The notes under the pieces: model-generated
Database searches by the model: none
Seen by the model: the letters and a program-made list of their open reading frames with translations, nothing else
What the model was told of the DNA's origin: nothing
In this document: positions 1-8,206 of the stretch, piece after piece
Numbering within the stretch: position 1 is the stretch's first letter
Layout: each line of letters opens with the position of its first letter
DNA from: Geobacter sp.
GTDB lineage: Bacteria; Desulfobacterota; Desulfuromonadia; Geobacterales; Pseudopelobacteraceae
Direction: 5' to 3'
Assembly (NCBI GenBank): GCA_003574895.1
Contig: PJFB01000012.1
Location: forward strand, 103,623-167,622
Length of the DNA: 64,000 bases
Program-made: the position numbers and the translations under genes

Positions 1-523
1 CCTGCGGCGATTCCGTACTTCCATCCACCAGAAACGACACAGGTGTGAAATCAATGAGGGAGCCATGGAACAGTGTGCTGTTCTGCGAGAATTGCGTGGT
101 GATGCCGATGCATGGATGTCTTTTTATTCTTCTGTTCTTGTATTCCCGGCAGTTCGCAGGCAAGAGAAGGGTTATTCCGGCGGAGTTCATGGAGATCACT
201 TGCGCATTGACGAGGAGCAGTTTGTGGCCGTCCGTAATGAGCAGGTATTCGAAGCGATACATATTCAGCATCTGTTCGATATCGGAGCTGTCTTCCCAGG
301 TGCATTCCAGGTGCTCACCCGCGCAGGGCAAAGGTTTTGCGCGGAAGGACATGGTGTTGTCGTATCTGGCGTGCCTGAAGCTGACGAGGATGGTCTGGTC
401 CTGGAAATTCAGAAAATTGAGTTTGTTGACAAGGTATCGCTTGTTGACGGTCTTGTCGTGTGCCAGGCTGTCAACTTGAGCAGCACAGGGGAGAAGACCG
501 GGGGAATTAAGAGGATTATCCAT
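1..523 (-). CDS. PilZ-domain protein, 3' part cut by window edge
   Basis: An open frame runs from an ATG at 523 to the left edge without a stop, giving 174 visible residues. The start has a good ribosome binding site (TGAGGTC, about 5 bases upstream). The first ~120 residues form a beta-rich N-terminal domain like those that precede PilZ in YcgR-type proteins. At about residues 130-136 there is RRIKRHP, which fits the RxxxR c-di-GMP-binding motif that opens PilZ, followed by GSLIDFTPVSF, which fits the D/NxSxxG segment loosely (the Gly is replaced). PilZ proteins bind cyclic di-GMP and adjust motility or surface functions. The C-terminal part lies outside the window, so any fused output domain is unseen. 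Confidence 0.65.
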   Translation of the reverse strand, partial: MDNPLNSPGLLPCAAQVDSLAHDKTVNKRYLVNKLNFLNFQDQTILVSFRHARYDNTMSFRAKPLPCAGEHLECTWEDSSDIEQMLNMYRFEYLLITDGHKLLLVNAQVISMNSAGITLLLPANCREYKNRRIKRHPCIGITTQFSQNSTLFHGSLIDFTPVSFLVDGSTESPQ

Positions 524-739
524 TTTTGACCTCATTACTGTAGCCTTACGTTACCTCATAACAGTTTCATTATTAATTTTATATAATAATTTTACCGGCA
601 TTACAACTTTGGCGAATGGAATGTGCAGCGTTTATGGGACGACCGTGCCCATCGCTATATGGTTCGGTCAGCGTGAGAGCGGTATTGTTGGCACGGAAGG
701 TGGCCCTGGTCTGCTTTGGAAAATTGCATTTCATGATGT

Positions 740-760
740 TGCATGCTATTTAACCATGCA
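740..760. promoter_or_regulatory. Inverted repeat TGCATG-N9-CATGCA with flanking direct repeats
   Basis: In the intergenic gap between the divergent PilZ and TIGR02757 genes, TGCATG (740-745) faces CATGCA (755-760). It is bracketed by two direct copies of AAATTGCAT (721-729 and 761-769). The arrangement looks like a dimeric repressor site near the promoter of the gene at 804. The rest of 524-803 is AT-rich and I see no gene in it. Confidence 0.35.
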
Positions 761-803
761 AAATTGCATACAGACCCTTTGAGTTGTAAAGGTCATCACA
801 ACC

Positions 804-1679
804 ATGGCAAATCTTGATATCAAAACCATCCTCAACCGCCTCTACGCGGCCCGTTCCGCCATCCACCTGGCCAACGACCCGCTAACGTTCTGCCACCGCT
901 ACGACGACCCGGCCGACCGGGAGGTGGTGGCCGTGATCGCCTCTGCCTTTGCCTATGGCAATGTAAAGATCATCCTGCGCAACCTGGAGGCGATCTTCGC
1001 AGAGATGGGGCCCTCGCCGCGCCGCTTTGCGGAGCGATTCGATCCGAAAAACGGGCTGCACACCTTTGATGGATTCAAGCACCGCTTCAATGACGGGCGC
1101 GACCTGGTGGCGCTGCTGCTGGCCATTCGCTTGATGATTGAGCACTCTGGCAGCGTCAACGACTTTTTCCTGAATTTTCATGAAGCCCAGGCAGAAAACG
1201 TAACCTTGTCCCTTGGCAAATACGTGGCAGCGGTACTGAGTCTCGACTATCAGCAGGTATTCGGGCAAAGCGGGATTCCGGATGATTCCTATTTCCCTTT
1301 CCTGTTCCCCTCCCCCGCTTCCGGCAGCGCTTGCAAGCGGCTTTGCATGTTCCTGCGCTGGGTGGTGAGGCCCGATGACGGCATAGATCTCGGTCTCTGG
1401 CATGGAATCGGCACTTCTCAGTTGGTTATCCCTGTGGATACCCATATCCAGCGCATCTGCGGTTATCTGGGCTTTACCGGACGCAAGAGCGCCGACTGGC
1501 GCATGGCCCTGGAAATCACCTCCAGCCTGCGCGCTTTCGATCCCCACGATCCGGTCAAATATGATTTCTCCCTGGCTCACCTGGGAATAACCGCAGGGTG
1601 CGACGGTGCCGACCCGAATATATGCCTTACCTGCCAAATCAGGGGAATATGCCCGCAATTCGGTGATATTACAGCATGA
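804..1679 (+). CDS. TIGR02757 (DUF2400) family protein
   Basis: A 291-residue protein of the conserved TIGR02757/DUF2400 family, whose function is not established. The C-terminal half carries a helix-hairpin-helix glycosylase-like stretch: a Gly-rich turn followed by IPVDTHIQRI at about residues 210-219, which resembles the VDTHV segment of endonuclease III relatives. The extreme C-terminus has Cys spaced as C-x8-C-x2-C-x5-C, compatible with an iron-sulfur cluster. This suggests, by inference only, a DNA repair-like fold. The ATG at 804 has only a weak Shine-Dalgarno (AAGG, 12 bases upstream). The gene appears monocistronic. Confidence 0.8.
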   Translation: MANLDIKTILNRLYAARSAIHLANDPLTFCHRYDDPADREVVAVIASAFAYGNVKIILRNLEAIFAEMGPSPRRFAERFDPKNGLHTFDGFKHRFNDGRDLVALLLAIRLMIEHSGSVNDFFLNFHEAQAENVTLSLGKYVAAVLSLDYQQVFGQSGIPDDSYFPFLFPSPASGSACKRLCMFLRWVVRPDDGIDLGLWHGIGTSQLVIPVDTHIQRICGYLGFTGRKSADWRMALEITSSLRAFDPHDPVKYDFSLAHLGITAGCDGADPNICLTCQIRGICPQFGDITA

Positions 1680-1832
1680 TCCGAATTGTAATAAGATTGA
1701 CACCTTTCAATTATTTCTGATATAAGACTACCGTTGTTTCAAGCAGTTCCGTCGTCTGGCACTTCAAATCCAGGTCCAACCATCCGGAGATTCCGGGTTG
1801 TCACGAATTAAAATTATCACCGGGGGGCGCAG

Positions 1833-3341
1833 ATGATTATCCAGTGTGAACAGTGCAATACGAAGTTCAGGCTTGATGATTCCAAGGTCACTGACAAAGG
1901 GGTCAAGGTCCGTTGCGCCAAATGCAAACACGTGTTCACCGTTAAATCGGAGCAGCCGGAAAGCACGCCAGCAGCGGATTTTGGCACCATGCTCGACGAG
2001 TCGGCTTCTTTTGGACAGGAAGAGGAAACCACGGCGGCAGAATCCCGGCAGGAGGAGAGCGCCACCCCCGCACAAACGCCTGAACCCGCCTTCGACCCTT
2101 CTGTTTTTGGTCTGGAAGAAACCTCCGAATCCACGGTCAGCATGGCGACCACTGACGAACCTGCCGCGGCAGAGCAGTCCGACTCAGCCGACAACTTCGA
2201 CTTTTCGTCCCTTGAAAAAGATCAAGGTTTTGCCATTGGCCAGGATGAGACCCTGTCAGCGCCAGGTGAAATAGATTTTGGCGGTTTTGATTTCGGCGAT
2301 GCCCCCATGGAGGAAGACAAAACCATCTTGGCGTCGGCTCCGGCTCCAGATGCGGACGAGATGACCATGGTCCAATTCCCCTCTTCAGCTGTTGCAGAGG
2401 ATAAAGATACCGATCTCGATTTCGGTGACGAACCCCTTTTTGGAGATGCCGTTGCGCCGCCAGAGCCCGAGGAATCTACCGAGGAGATCAAATTCGATTT
2501 TCAGATGGACGAGTTTGCCGACTCCATGGGGATTGATGCCTCCGCCGGCAAGCCGGCCAACCCCGAGCCCTTTGTGGCGGCACCCGGACCAGACGAGCCT
2601 TTCAGTCTGGGCGAAATCGATTTTGGCGACGAACTTACCTCGGTAGCTGTTCAACAGGTGCATCCGGACGAGCTGAAGCCTGCACAGGAACTGCTCTTTG
2701 GGCCACTGGCCAATACGCAGGAAAGCGCACCTCCGGATGCCAAGGACACCCTCAAGACCGCACCGGCAGCCGAAGCACCCCAGGCGCCACAGGAGGAACT
2801 TCCCCCGCTTTCGATAGTCTCCCGCCGCAAGCAGAATCCGCTGTTCACGGTTCTGGTCGCCATTGCTGCACTGGCAGTGGTTTCGGCTCTCGGTTATTTC
2901 GGGTATTCCATGTTCTCGGATGTAAAGGTGAAAAACGTTACCGATGCCGGCAGGATCACGGTGCGGTCAGTTGACGCCTCGATTGTCAAAAACGCCGTGG
3001 TCGGGGATCTGCTGGTCATCACGGGCGAAGCTGTCAATAACTTCAATAAGCCACGCGCCGCAATCCAGATCAGAGGGATGATCTATGACGGCAGCGGCAA
3101 AGTTCTGGCCTCCAAGAACGCCTACTGCGGCAACCCGTTGACAAAAGAGCAGCTGGCCACAATGCCTTTGGATAAGATCGAGTCGTCCATGGCCAACCAG
3201 TTCGGTGATTCGCTTGCCAACATGGGAGTTGAGCCGGGCAAGGCCATCCCTTTTGTGGTGGTAATTGCCCAGCCGCCTGCAGAAGCGAAAGACTATGGTG
3301 TGGAACCGGCCGGATCGACCGTGGCCACTGGAAAACAATAG
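1833..3341 (+). CDS. MJ0042 zinc-ribbon protein with DUF3426-like C-terminus
   Basis: A 502-residue protein. The first ~38 residues are a zinc ribbon of the MJ0042 type (CEQC near residue 5 and CAKC near residue 28). A long acidic, Ala/Pro/Glu-rich low-complexity region follows (about 45-320). One transmembrane segment lies at about 335-355 (FTVLVAIAALAVVSALGYF), and a C-terminal domain of about 145 residues matches the DUF3426 style (asks for conserved VxGxxxN and fish-hook beta strands, including ITGEAVNNF). The layout puts the zinc finger in the cytoplasm and the C-terminal domain outside the inner membrane. Function is unknown. It starts after a GGGGGG ribosome binding site and ends in its own terminator. 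Confidence 0.8.
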   Translation: MIIQCEQCNTKFRLDDSKVTDKGVKVRCAKCKHVFTVKSEQPESTPAADFGTMLDESASFGQEEETTAAESRQEESATPAQTPEPAFDPSVFGLEETSESTVSMATTDEPAAAEQSDSADNFDFSSLEKDQGFAIGQDETLSAPGEIDFGGFDFGDAPMEEDKTILASAPAPDADEMTMVQFPSSAVAEDKDTDLDFGDEPLFGDAVAPPEPEESTEEIKFDFQMDEFADSMGIDASAGKPANPEPFVAAPGPDEPFSLGEIDFGDELTSVAVQQVHPDELKPAQELLFGPLANTQESAPPDAKDTLKTAPAAEAPQAPQEELPPLSIVSRRKQNPLFTVLVAIAALAVVSALGYFGYSMFSDVKVKNVTDAGRITVRSVDASIVKNAVVGDLLVITGEAVNNFNKPRAAIQIRGMIYDGSGKVLASKNAYCGNPLTKEQLATMPLDKIESSMANQFGDSLANMGVEPGKAIPFVVVIAQPPAEAKDYGVEPAGSTVATGKQ

Positions 3342-3368
3342 CAGCATACCCAGGAGCGATACAAAACA

Positions 3369-3401
3369 GAAAGGCCGCTGACGAGATGTCAACGGCCTTT
3401 C
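3369..3401 (+). terminator. Rho-independent-type hairpin after the zinc-ribbon gene
   Basis: GAAAGGCCG (3369-3377) pairs perfectly with CGGCCTTTC (3393-3401), followed by TTGTTT. It lies 28 bases after the stop codon at 3341 and before the convergent slyD, so it can serve the plus-strand gene and possibly both. Confidence 0.8.
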
Positions 3402-3471
3402 TTGTTTCAAAATGGAGCCTGCTGGCCATTAGCCTATGCCTGGCGACACAGGCCCGGCACCCTGCCGGTTC

Positions 3472-3948
3472 TCAGGAAATTTCCACCAGCTTGATGTCAA
3501 AGGTCAGATCCAGCCCTGCCAACGGGTGATTGGCATCCAGCGTGATGGTGGTATCGGTCACTTCGGTCACCAGGACCGGCAGCGGCGTGCCATCCTGCAG
3601 AATGACCTCCATATGCTGCCCTGCCTCTGGGTTCATGTCGGCCGGAACCTCGCTACGCTCCACCACAGCCACCATCTCCTCGACCCGCTGGCCATAGGCG
3701 TCGTCGGCCGCGATCTTGACTTCCACCCTTTGGCCCGGCTCAAGTCCGATTACGGCTTGCTCGAATTTGGGGATCAGTTTATTTTCGCCGATAACGAATT
3801 CCATGGGATCGGTTGGATTGCTATTGCATCCGCACCCCTCATCATCGCAAGTGTCAACGAACCCTTCCGATGAATCGAATATGCTGCCGTCTTCCAGTCG
3901 GCCGGTGTAATGCACGCGGACCCTGTCACCGTTTTTTGCCTGTGCCAT
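3472..3948 (-). CDS. slyD: FKBP-type peptidyl-prolyl cis-trans isomerase, SlyD-like
   Basis: A 158-residue FKBP-family prolyl isomerase of the SlyD type: an FKBP half (VRVHYTGRLEDGSIFDSS at the start), an insert-in-flap chaperone domain (about residues 75-130) and the return strand LTFDIKLVEIS at the end. SlyD proteins assist folding and often deliver nickel to hydrogenase maturation. Oddly, an acidic Cys-rich insertion (DTCDDEGCGC, about residues 32-41) sits where E. coli SlyD has none, while the usual His/Cys-rich C-terminal tail is absent. The insert is a plausible metal site. The start follows AAAGGAAACA. Confidence 0.88.
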   Translation of the reverse strand: MAQAKNGDRVRVHYTGRLEDGSIFDSSEGFVDTCDDEGCGCNSNPTDPMEFVIGENKLIPKFEQAVIGLEPGQRVEVKIAADDAYGQRVEEMVAVVERSEVPADMNPEAGQHMEVILQDGTPLPVLVTEVTDTTITLDANHPLAGLDLTFDIKLVEIS

Positions 3949-4044
3949 TGTTGTTTCCTTTCGTGGAGTATTTCAGCCGATTGACAGATGGTTCCGGTAG
4001 TTGATCGGAAGTGGACAGAATCCGAAAGGGCCGATAAGAGTGGT

Positions 4045-4362
4045 TCAGTCTGAAGCTATGTTCTTGTCTATGATCTGCCGGAGCCGGTCGGGGTCGCTGC
4101 TTGATATCCGCACCCTCTTGTGGCGGGATGTTTCACCGGAAATAATCTCGACCGCTGATTTGCTCACGCCCAGCAATTCGGCCAGGAACTCGCGGCAAAG
4201 TTTGTTGGCCGCCCCCTCCACCGGAGGCGAGGTGAGCCTGACCTTCAGGGCGTTGTCCTGAGCCCCGCATACCTCATTCTTCGACGCCCGGGGCTGGATG
4301 TGAAGGTTGAGGACAATGGCGTCCTTCTGAACGGTGTAAAGTGCCGGTTCAGGTCGGCTCAT
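4045..4362 (-). CDS. DUF167 (YggU) family protein
   Basis: A 105-residue member of the small DUF167/YggU family. The hallmark stretch is present: IQPRASKNEVCG followed by LKVRLTSPPVEGAANKLCREFLAELLGVSKSAVEIISGETSRHKRVRI. Biochemical role unknown. Its start lies inside the 3' end of the upstream divIVA-like gene (14-base overlap), indicating translational coupling in a yggT-divIVA-DUF167 operon, an arrangement also common elsewhere (often next to proC). Confidence 0.88.
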   Translation of the reverse strand: MSRPEPALYTVQKDAIVLNLHIQPRASKNEVCGAQDNALKVRLTSPPVEGAANKLCREFLAELLGVSKSAVEIISGETSRHKRVRISSSDPDRLRQIIDKNIASD

Positions 4363-4801
4363 CGCCGGATAGTTGGCGGGCGAAGCTGTCCAGAAGGCCC
4401 TTGAGGCTCATTTCGAACTGGATCTTTTGCCGGCGTATTTCTTCAATGCGGGTCTTGAGCTCGCCCAATTGCCGTTCAGAGTCGGCCACGATCCGCTCGG
4501 CCTTGATTTCTGCCTCAGATATGATCAGCGAGGCCTCTTTCTTGGCATTGGCTTTCATATCCTCGGTGATGCGCTGGGCCGCCAGCATGGTCTCGCGAAG
4601 GTCTTTCTCCTTCTCGGCCATGTCAAGCATATCGCGGCTCTGCCGGGCCTGCTGTTCCTTGAGTTCATTGTTCTCTCGGATCAGGTTCTCCATCTCACCA
4701 GCTACGGTTTGCAGGAATGCATCCACATCTTCCGGGTCGAGCCCGCCCAGCATCTTACCCTTGAACTGCTGCTGCTGAATGTCAAGAGGAGTTATCTTCA
4801 T
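4349..4801 (-). CDS. DivIVA domain protein
   Basis: A 150-residue DivIVA/GpsB-like protein. The N-terminus MKITPLDIQQQQFKGKMLGGLDPEDVDAFL is the typical membrane-curvature-sensing motif with the FKGKMLGG turn. The remainder is a long coiled coil (about residues 30-140). DivIVA relatives mark cell poles or division sites and recruit partners. The protein is shorter than Gram-positive DivIVA and lacks a C-terminal tail. It lies 5 bases downstream of yggT and overlaps the DUF167 gene, so all three are probably co-transcribed. Confidence 0.88.
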   Translation of the reverse strand: MKITPLDIQQQQFKGKMLGGLDPEDVDAFLQTVAGEMENLIRENNELKEQQARQSRDMLDMAEKEKDLRETMLAAQRITEDMKANAKKEASLIISEAEIKAERIVADSERQLGELKTRIEEIRRQKIQFEMSLKGLLDSFARQLSGDEPT

Positions 4802-4806
4802 CGTAT

Positions 4807-5145
4807 TCAGAACCCTTTCAAATCCAATCCCGCGGCGCTGCCAAAAGCAGTCCTCAGGTAGTAGATCGCTGTATCGAATACCACAATCTGAACGACGTAT
4901 ATAAGGGCAAAAGCCACAATCGGCGAGATGTCCAGCGCCCCGGTATTCGGCATATAGCGCCTGATCCGCCGCAATAACGGTTCAGTGACGCGATAAATGA
5001 AATTTACGATGGGATTATAGGGGTCCGGATTCACCCACGACAGCACGCACGCTGCTATCAATATGTACTTGTAGATCGTCAGCAGGCCGCTGGCCAGTTC
5101 CAGAATCACTGCCAAAGCCCTGAAAATGTTTGCCATGAGAACCAC
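4807..5145 (-). CDS. YggT family membrane protein
   Basis: A 112-residue YggT protein with two hydrophobic segments (about 15-40 and 75-98) and the family pattern WVNPDPYNPIVNFIYRVTEPLLRRIRRYMP. YggT proteins are inner-membrane proteins of poorly defined role, often near division or proline genes. I choose the GTG at 5145 because AGGAG lies 8 bases upstream of it. The in-frame ATG at 5136 would be 17 bases away. First gene of the yggT-divIVA-DUF167 operon. Confidence 0.85.
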   Translation of the reverse strand: MVLMANIFRALAVILELASGLLTIYKYILIAACVLSWVNPDPYNPIVNFIYRVTEPLLRRIRRYMPNTGALDISPIVAFALIYVVQIVVFDTAIYYLRTAFGSAAGLDLKGF

Positions 5146-5313
5146 GATAGACGCTCCTGAGAAATTCCAATTTCAAACCAAAGATGAGGGGGATAGGCTA
5201 CGAAATCGTATAAATCAGTACGCTGAGAAACCGAAGACGAGCCAACGTAGATAGCGCTTTGATTTGGGATCGGAATAAGGTTACCAAACTGGCTAACTAT
5301 GCCCTAAAGCATG

Positions 5314-5416
5314 TATAATGTCAAAGCAACAATGACTGGCGCGCTTGCCTTCCGGGCGCGGCTCTGATATAAACGCTACCAGGGTAAGGGCGGCAATCAG
5401 CCGCCTTATTTTTTGG
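5314..5416 (+). promoter_or_regulatory. Promoter and terminator-bearing leader upstream of the inositol monophosphatase
   Basis: TATAAT at 5314-5319 is a consensus -10 box (the -35 is weak). About 65 bases downstream, GGCGGC (5389-5394) pairs with GCCGCC (5400-5405) and is followed by TTATTTTTT, a textbook intrinsic terminator. The ribosome binding site GGAGG comes directly after it. A terminator between promoter and gene suggests attenuation or a small leader RNA. I do not recognise a known riboswitch class here. The rest of 5146-5313 shows no gene. Confidence 0.5.
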
Positions 5417-5425
5417 AGGCTGGCC

Positions 5426-6226
5426 ATGGATAATCGGCAGATATACCTGGATGCCGCAGTCGAGGCGGCCCTTGCAGCCGGCGCATTCCAGCGCTACCGC
5501 TTCGCTTCGCAGCTTGCCATAGACATGAAGGGTGACAAGAATCTGGTCACAGAGGTGGATCGGGAGTCGGAACGGATGATCGTGTCATGCTTGCAGGCGC
5601 GTTTTCCCGAACACAATATCGTGGCGGAAGAAGGCGAATACGCCCAGGGACCCTCGCCCTTTCGCTGGATAATAGATCCGCTGGACGGCACGACCAACTA
5701 TGCCCACGGCTTCCCCTGGTTCTGCGTTTCCATCGGCCTGGAAGAGGCGGGAGAGTTGCTGGCGGGAGTGGTCTACAATCCGCTCCAAGAGGAGCTGTTC
5801 ACGGCCACCAAGGGTGGTGGAGCCTATCTGAACGGTCATCGGCTGCAGGTCTCTTCCCGGTCTCCACTGCGGGATACCTTGCTGGCCACCGGCTTCCCCT
5901 ACGATTGCGCAACTGATCCGGCCAACAACTTTGCCGATTTCATCGCCTTCCAGAAGACTGCCCGTGGTATTCGTCGTGCCGGGGCCGCGGCCCTGGACCT
6001 GGCCGGCGTGGCCTCCGGCCGCCTGGACGGTTTCTGGGAGCTCAAGCTCAAGGCGTGGGATGTGGCGGCCGGCGTGCTTCTGGTCCGGGAGGCAGGGGGC
6101 ACGGTAAGCACCTTTGACGGATCCACATATGACATTTTCAATGACCGCATTGTGGCCAGTAACGGTTTGATCCATAAGGAGATGGTGGCAATGCTGACTT
6201 CAGGAGACAAGGGAGGTGCGCCATGA
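5426..6226 (+). CDS. suhB: Inositol-1-monophosphatase family protein
   Basis: A 266-residue lithium-sensitive phosphatase of the inositol monophosphatase family (hydrolyses inositol or related sugar phosphates; Mg2+-dependent). The metal-binding motifs are visible: EEGE near residue 68, WIIDPLDGTTNYAHG near 80-94, and the C-terminal WDVAAG near 213. The ATG at 5426 is preferred over an upstream in-frame start at 5345 because GGAGG lies 6 bases upstream and homology begins here. The longer form would read through the leader hairpin. It overlaps the next gene by four bases (ATGA). Confidence 0.9.
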   Translation: MDNRQIYLDAAVEAALAAGAFQRYRFASQLAIDMKGDKNLVTEVDRESERMIVSCLQARFPEHNIVAEEGEYAQGPSPFRWIIDPLDGTTNYAHGFPWFCVSIGLEEAGELLAGVVYNPLQEELFTATKGGGAYLNGHRLQVSSRSPLRDTLLATGFPYDCATDPANNFADFIAFQKTARGIRRAGAAALDLAGVASGRLDGFWELKLKAWDVAAGVLLVREAGGTVSTFDGSTYDIFNDRIVASNGLIHKEMVAMLTSGDKGGAP

Positions 6227-6540
6227 AAAAGAAGAGAATCGCCTTGCTGCTGAATGCGTTCATCCTGCCGGGCCTGGGCCAACTCTATCTCGGCCGCAAG
6301 GTCATGGGAATCGCCATCGTCATGGTCCTCAACCTGCTGCTGCTGATCGCGCTGTTCGTGGTGCTGAAGGGGTTGTCGCCGGTCATAGCCGCAAAAATGG
6401 CATCGGGCGCGCTCGACACCAACCAGGTGCTGGCGGCACTGCACAATGTTGCCGGCTTCGGCAAGGGCGTGCTGTCTTCCATTATCCTGGTATGGGTCTT
6501 TGCGTTGGTGGATCTTGTCAGGCACTGGGCAGATCCCTGA
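6223..6540 (+). CDS. Small TM2-like membrane protein
   Basis: A 105-residue protein with an N-terminal LNAFILPGLGQLYLGRKVMG segment, which resembles the TM2/DUF5683 turn (PGLGQxYxG), and three hydrophobic stretches (about 8-22, 27-47 and 84-100). Probable inner-membrane protein of unknown function, translationally coupled to the phosphatase by a 4-base overlap. Confidence 0.7.
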   Translation: MKKKRIALLLNAFILPGLGQLYLGRKVMGIAIVMVLNLLLLIALFVVLKGLSPVIAAKMASGALDTNQVLAALHNVAGFGKGVLSSIILVWVFALVDLVRHWADP

Positions 6541-6598
6541 TGGTCGGCGGTGCTCAGCGGACATGTGTCGAATTCGCTGCATACTCCATGCATTCCAT

Positions 6599-6627
6599 TT
6601 GACAAACAGCGTTATTTTGTGAGATAA
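6599..6627 (+). promoter_or_regulatory. Candidate sigma-70 promoter for fabH
   Basis: TTGACA (6599-6604) is a perfect -35. After 17 bases comes AGATAA, a weaker -10 (6622-6627). It lies 58 bases upstream of the fabH start. Confidence 0.45.
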
Positions 6628-6684
6628 GTAAAAAACTTTATCCCTAATGAAATCATCACCGTAACAAACGAAAGTGGAGATACA

Positions 6685-7668
6685 ATGATCATATCAAAAA
6701 TCATCGGAAGCGGCTCGTGCATGCCCGAAAGGGTAATTCCCAACAGCCACTTCGATTACCTGGTGGAGAACGCCGACGAATGGATCTTCACCCGCACCGG
6801 CATCCGCGAACGCCGGTTTGCCCATGCCGACCAGGCCACCTCGGACCTGGCCACCATAGCGGCCAAAAATGCCCTGGAATCGGCTGGCCTCTCTGCGGAA
6901 GACATAGACTGTATCGTTGTCGGCACCTCAACGCCAGATATGAGTCTGCCCTCCACCGCATGTATGGTTCAGGAGAACATCGCTGCAAAGAATGCTTTTG
7001 CCTTCGACATCAACGCGGTTTGTTCCAGCTTTGTCTATGCCATGGAAATCGCCGACAATTTCATCAAATGCGGCAAATACAAAACCGTCATGGCCATCGG
7101 GGCGGACACTTACTCCAAGATACTTGATTTCAACGACAAGTCCACTTGTCCGCTGTTCGGCGACGGTGCCGGAGCGGCCATCCTCAGCAGCGGTGGCGAC
7201 GAGAAAACCGGCATTCAGCATACCTACATGCGCAGTGACGGCAAGGGGTGGCCGCTGATTCAGGTACCCTCCTCCGGCTCCCGCAAACCGATTACCCCCG
7301 AGACGATCGAAGCCCGCGAAATCTTCTTTCAGATGGCCGGCAAGCAGGTCTATATCTTTGCCACCGATGTCATTCCCGACATCATCAACACACTCTGTAA
7401 AAAAGCCGGCATTACGCCGACTGATCTGGATTACATCATCCCGCACCAGGCCAACGTACGCATGATTGATTTTATCTCCAAAAAAAGCGGCTTTCCAAAA
7501 GAACGCTTCCTGCTCAACCTGGATCGTATGGGAAATACCTCGGCCGCCTCGGTGGCCCTGGTTTTGGACGAAAACCGGCGTAACGGCACCATCAAACCGG
7601 GCAATCTGGTGTTGGCCATGGGTTTCGGCGGCGGCTTGACCTGGGGTGGCCTGCTGATCCGCTTCTGA
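6685..7668 (+). CDS. fabH: 3-oxoacyl-ACP synthase III (KAS III)
   Basis: A 327-residue beta-ketoacyl-ACP synthase III, which condenses an acyl-CoA starter with malonyl-ACP. The catalytic triad can be read: Cys in INAVCSSFVYAME (about residue 113), His in IIPHQANVRMIDF (about 253) and Asn in GNTSAASV (about 284). The GDGAGAAIL loop is intact. It stands alone, away from other fatty-acid genes, so it could serve normal initiation or a specialised acyl product. Start supported by GTGGAG 5 bases upstream. Confidence 0.9.
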   Translation: MIISKIIGSGSCMPERVIPNSHFDYLVENADEWIFTRTGIRERRFAHADQATSDLATIAAKNALESAGLSAEDIDCIVVGTSTPDMSLPSTACMVQENIAAKNAFAFDINAVCSSFVYAMEIADNFIKCGKYKTVMAIGADTYSKILDFNDKSTCPLFGDGAGAAILSSGGDEKTGIQHTYMRSDGKGWPLIQVPSSGSRKPITPETIEAREIFFQMAGKQVYIFATDVIPDIINTLCKKAGITPTDLDYIIPHQANVRMIDFISKKSGFPKERFLLNLDRMGNTSAASVALVLDENRRNGTIKPGNLVLAMGFGGGLTWGGLLIRF

Positions 7669-7684
7669 TTGTAACCAAAAACAC

Positions 7685-7730
7685 GGCGATGGAGTTCGCC
7701 AAAACCGCTTGCAAAAGCTGATGACTCCTG
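7685..7730 (+). promoter_or_regulatory. Fluoride riboswitch (crcB motif)
   Basis: The stretch from GGCGATGGAGTTCGCC (7685-7700) through AACCGC and the small GCTTGCAAAAGC hairpin to TGATGACTCCTG (7719-7730) matches the conserved core of the fluoride aptamer. It sits directly upstream of crcB. Its 3' end is shared with the left arm of the following terminator, as in a fluoride-activated transcriptional switch. Confidence 0.93.
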
Positions 7731-7763
7731 CCCTTCAAACCGAGGGCAGGAGTTTTCGTTTTT
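7724..7763 (+). terminator. Riboswitch expression-platform terminator
   Basis: ACTCCTGCCCT (7724-7734) pairs perfectly with AGGGCAGGAGT (7743-7753), followed by TTTCGTTTTT. The left arm overlaps the fluoride aptamer, so ligand binding and terminator formation should be mutually exclusive. Confidence 0.9.
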
Positions 7764-7781
7764 CCCGGGGAGGGTGATAAT

Positions 7782-8159
7782 ATGAAAACAGCCGCTATGA
7801 TTGCCCTGTTTTGCGCCGGCGGGGGGCTTACCCGCTACTACCTCTCGGGGTGGGTCTACGGCCTCCTGGGCCGGGCCTTTCCCTACGGCACCTTTGCCGT
7901 CAACATCATCGGCTCCTATTTCATCGGCCTGGTCATGGAACTCGGCCTGACCAGCACCGTTATCCCCGACACATTGCGCATCGGCCTGACCGTCGGTTTC
8001 ATGGGCGGCTTGACGACCTTTTCCTCCTTCAGCTATGAAACCTTCAAATTGCTGGAGGACGGCCAATTCTTAATGGCCTTCACCAATATCCTGGCAAGCG
8101 TGGCGGTTTGCCTGGCGTTTACCTGGCTGGGGATCATTACCGTTCGGACGATTTCCTGA
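7782..8159 (+). CDS. crcB: Fluoride exporter CrcB/FluC
   Basis: A 125-residue four-helix Fluc channel subunit that exports fluoride as a dual-topology dimer. Family motifs are visible: GGGLTRYYLS near the start, GTFAVNIIGSYFIGL in helix 2 (with the conserved Asn) and GFMGGLTTFSSFSYET in helix 3 (with the GxxTTFSTF/S track including the two Phe that line the pore). Translation starts at the ATG after GGGGAGGGTG. Control by the fluoride riboswitch in its leader is clear from the sequence. Confidence 0.95.
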   Translation: MKTAAMIALFCAGGGLTRYYLSGWVYGLLGRAFPYGTFAVNIIGSYFIGLVMELGLTSTVIPDTLRIGLTVGFMGGLTTFSSFSYETFKLLEDGQFLMAFTNILASVAVCLAFTWLGIITVRTIS

Positions 8160-8206
8160 CCCGAATAAACGGGATAAGTGTTTCTAACTTACTAAGGAGA
8201 CAGGCA

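Noticed and set aside
65..529. Plus-strand frames in the first 530 bases
   Set aside because: The minus strand has a better supported PilZ-type frame with ribosome binding site running off the edge.
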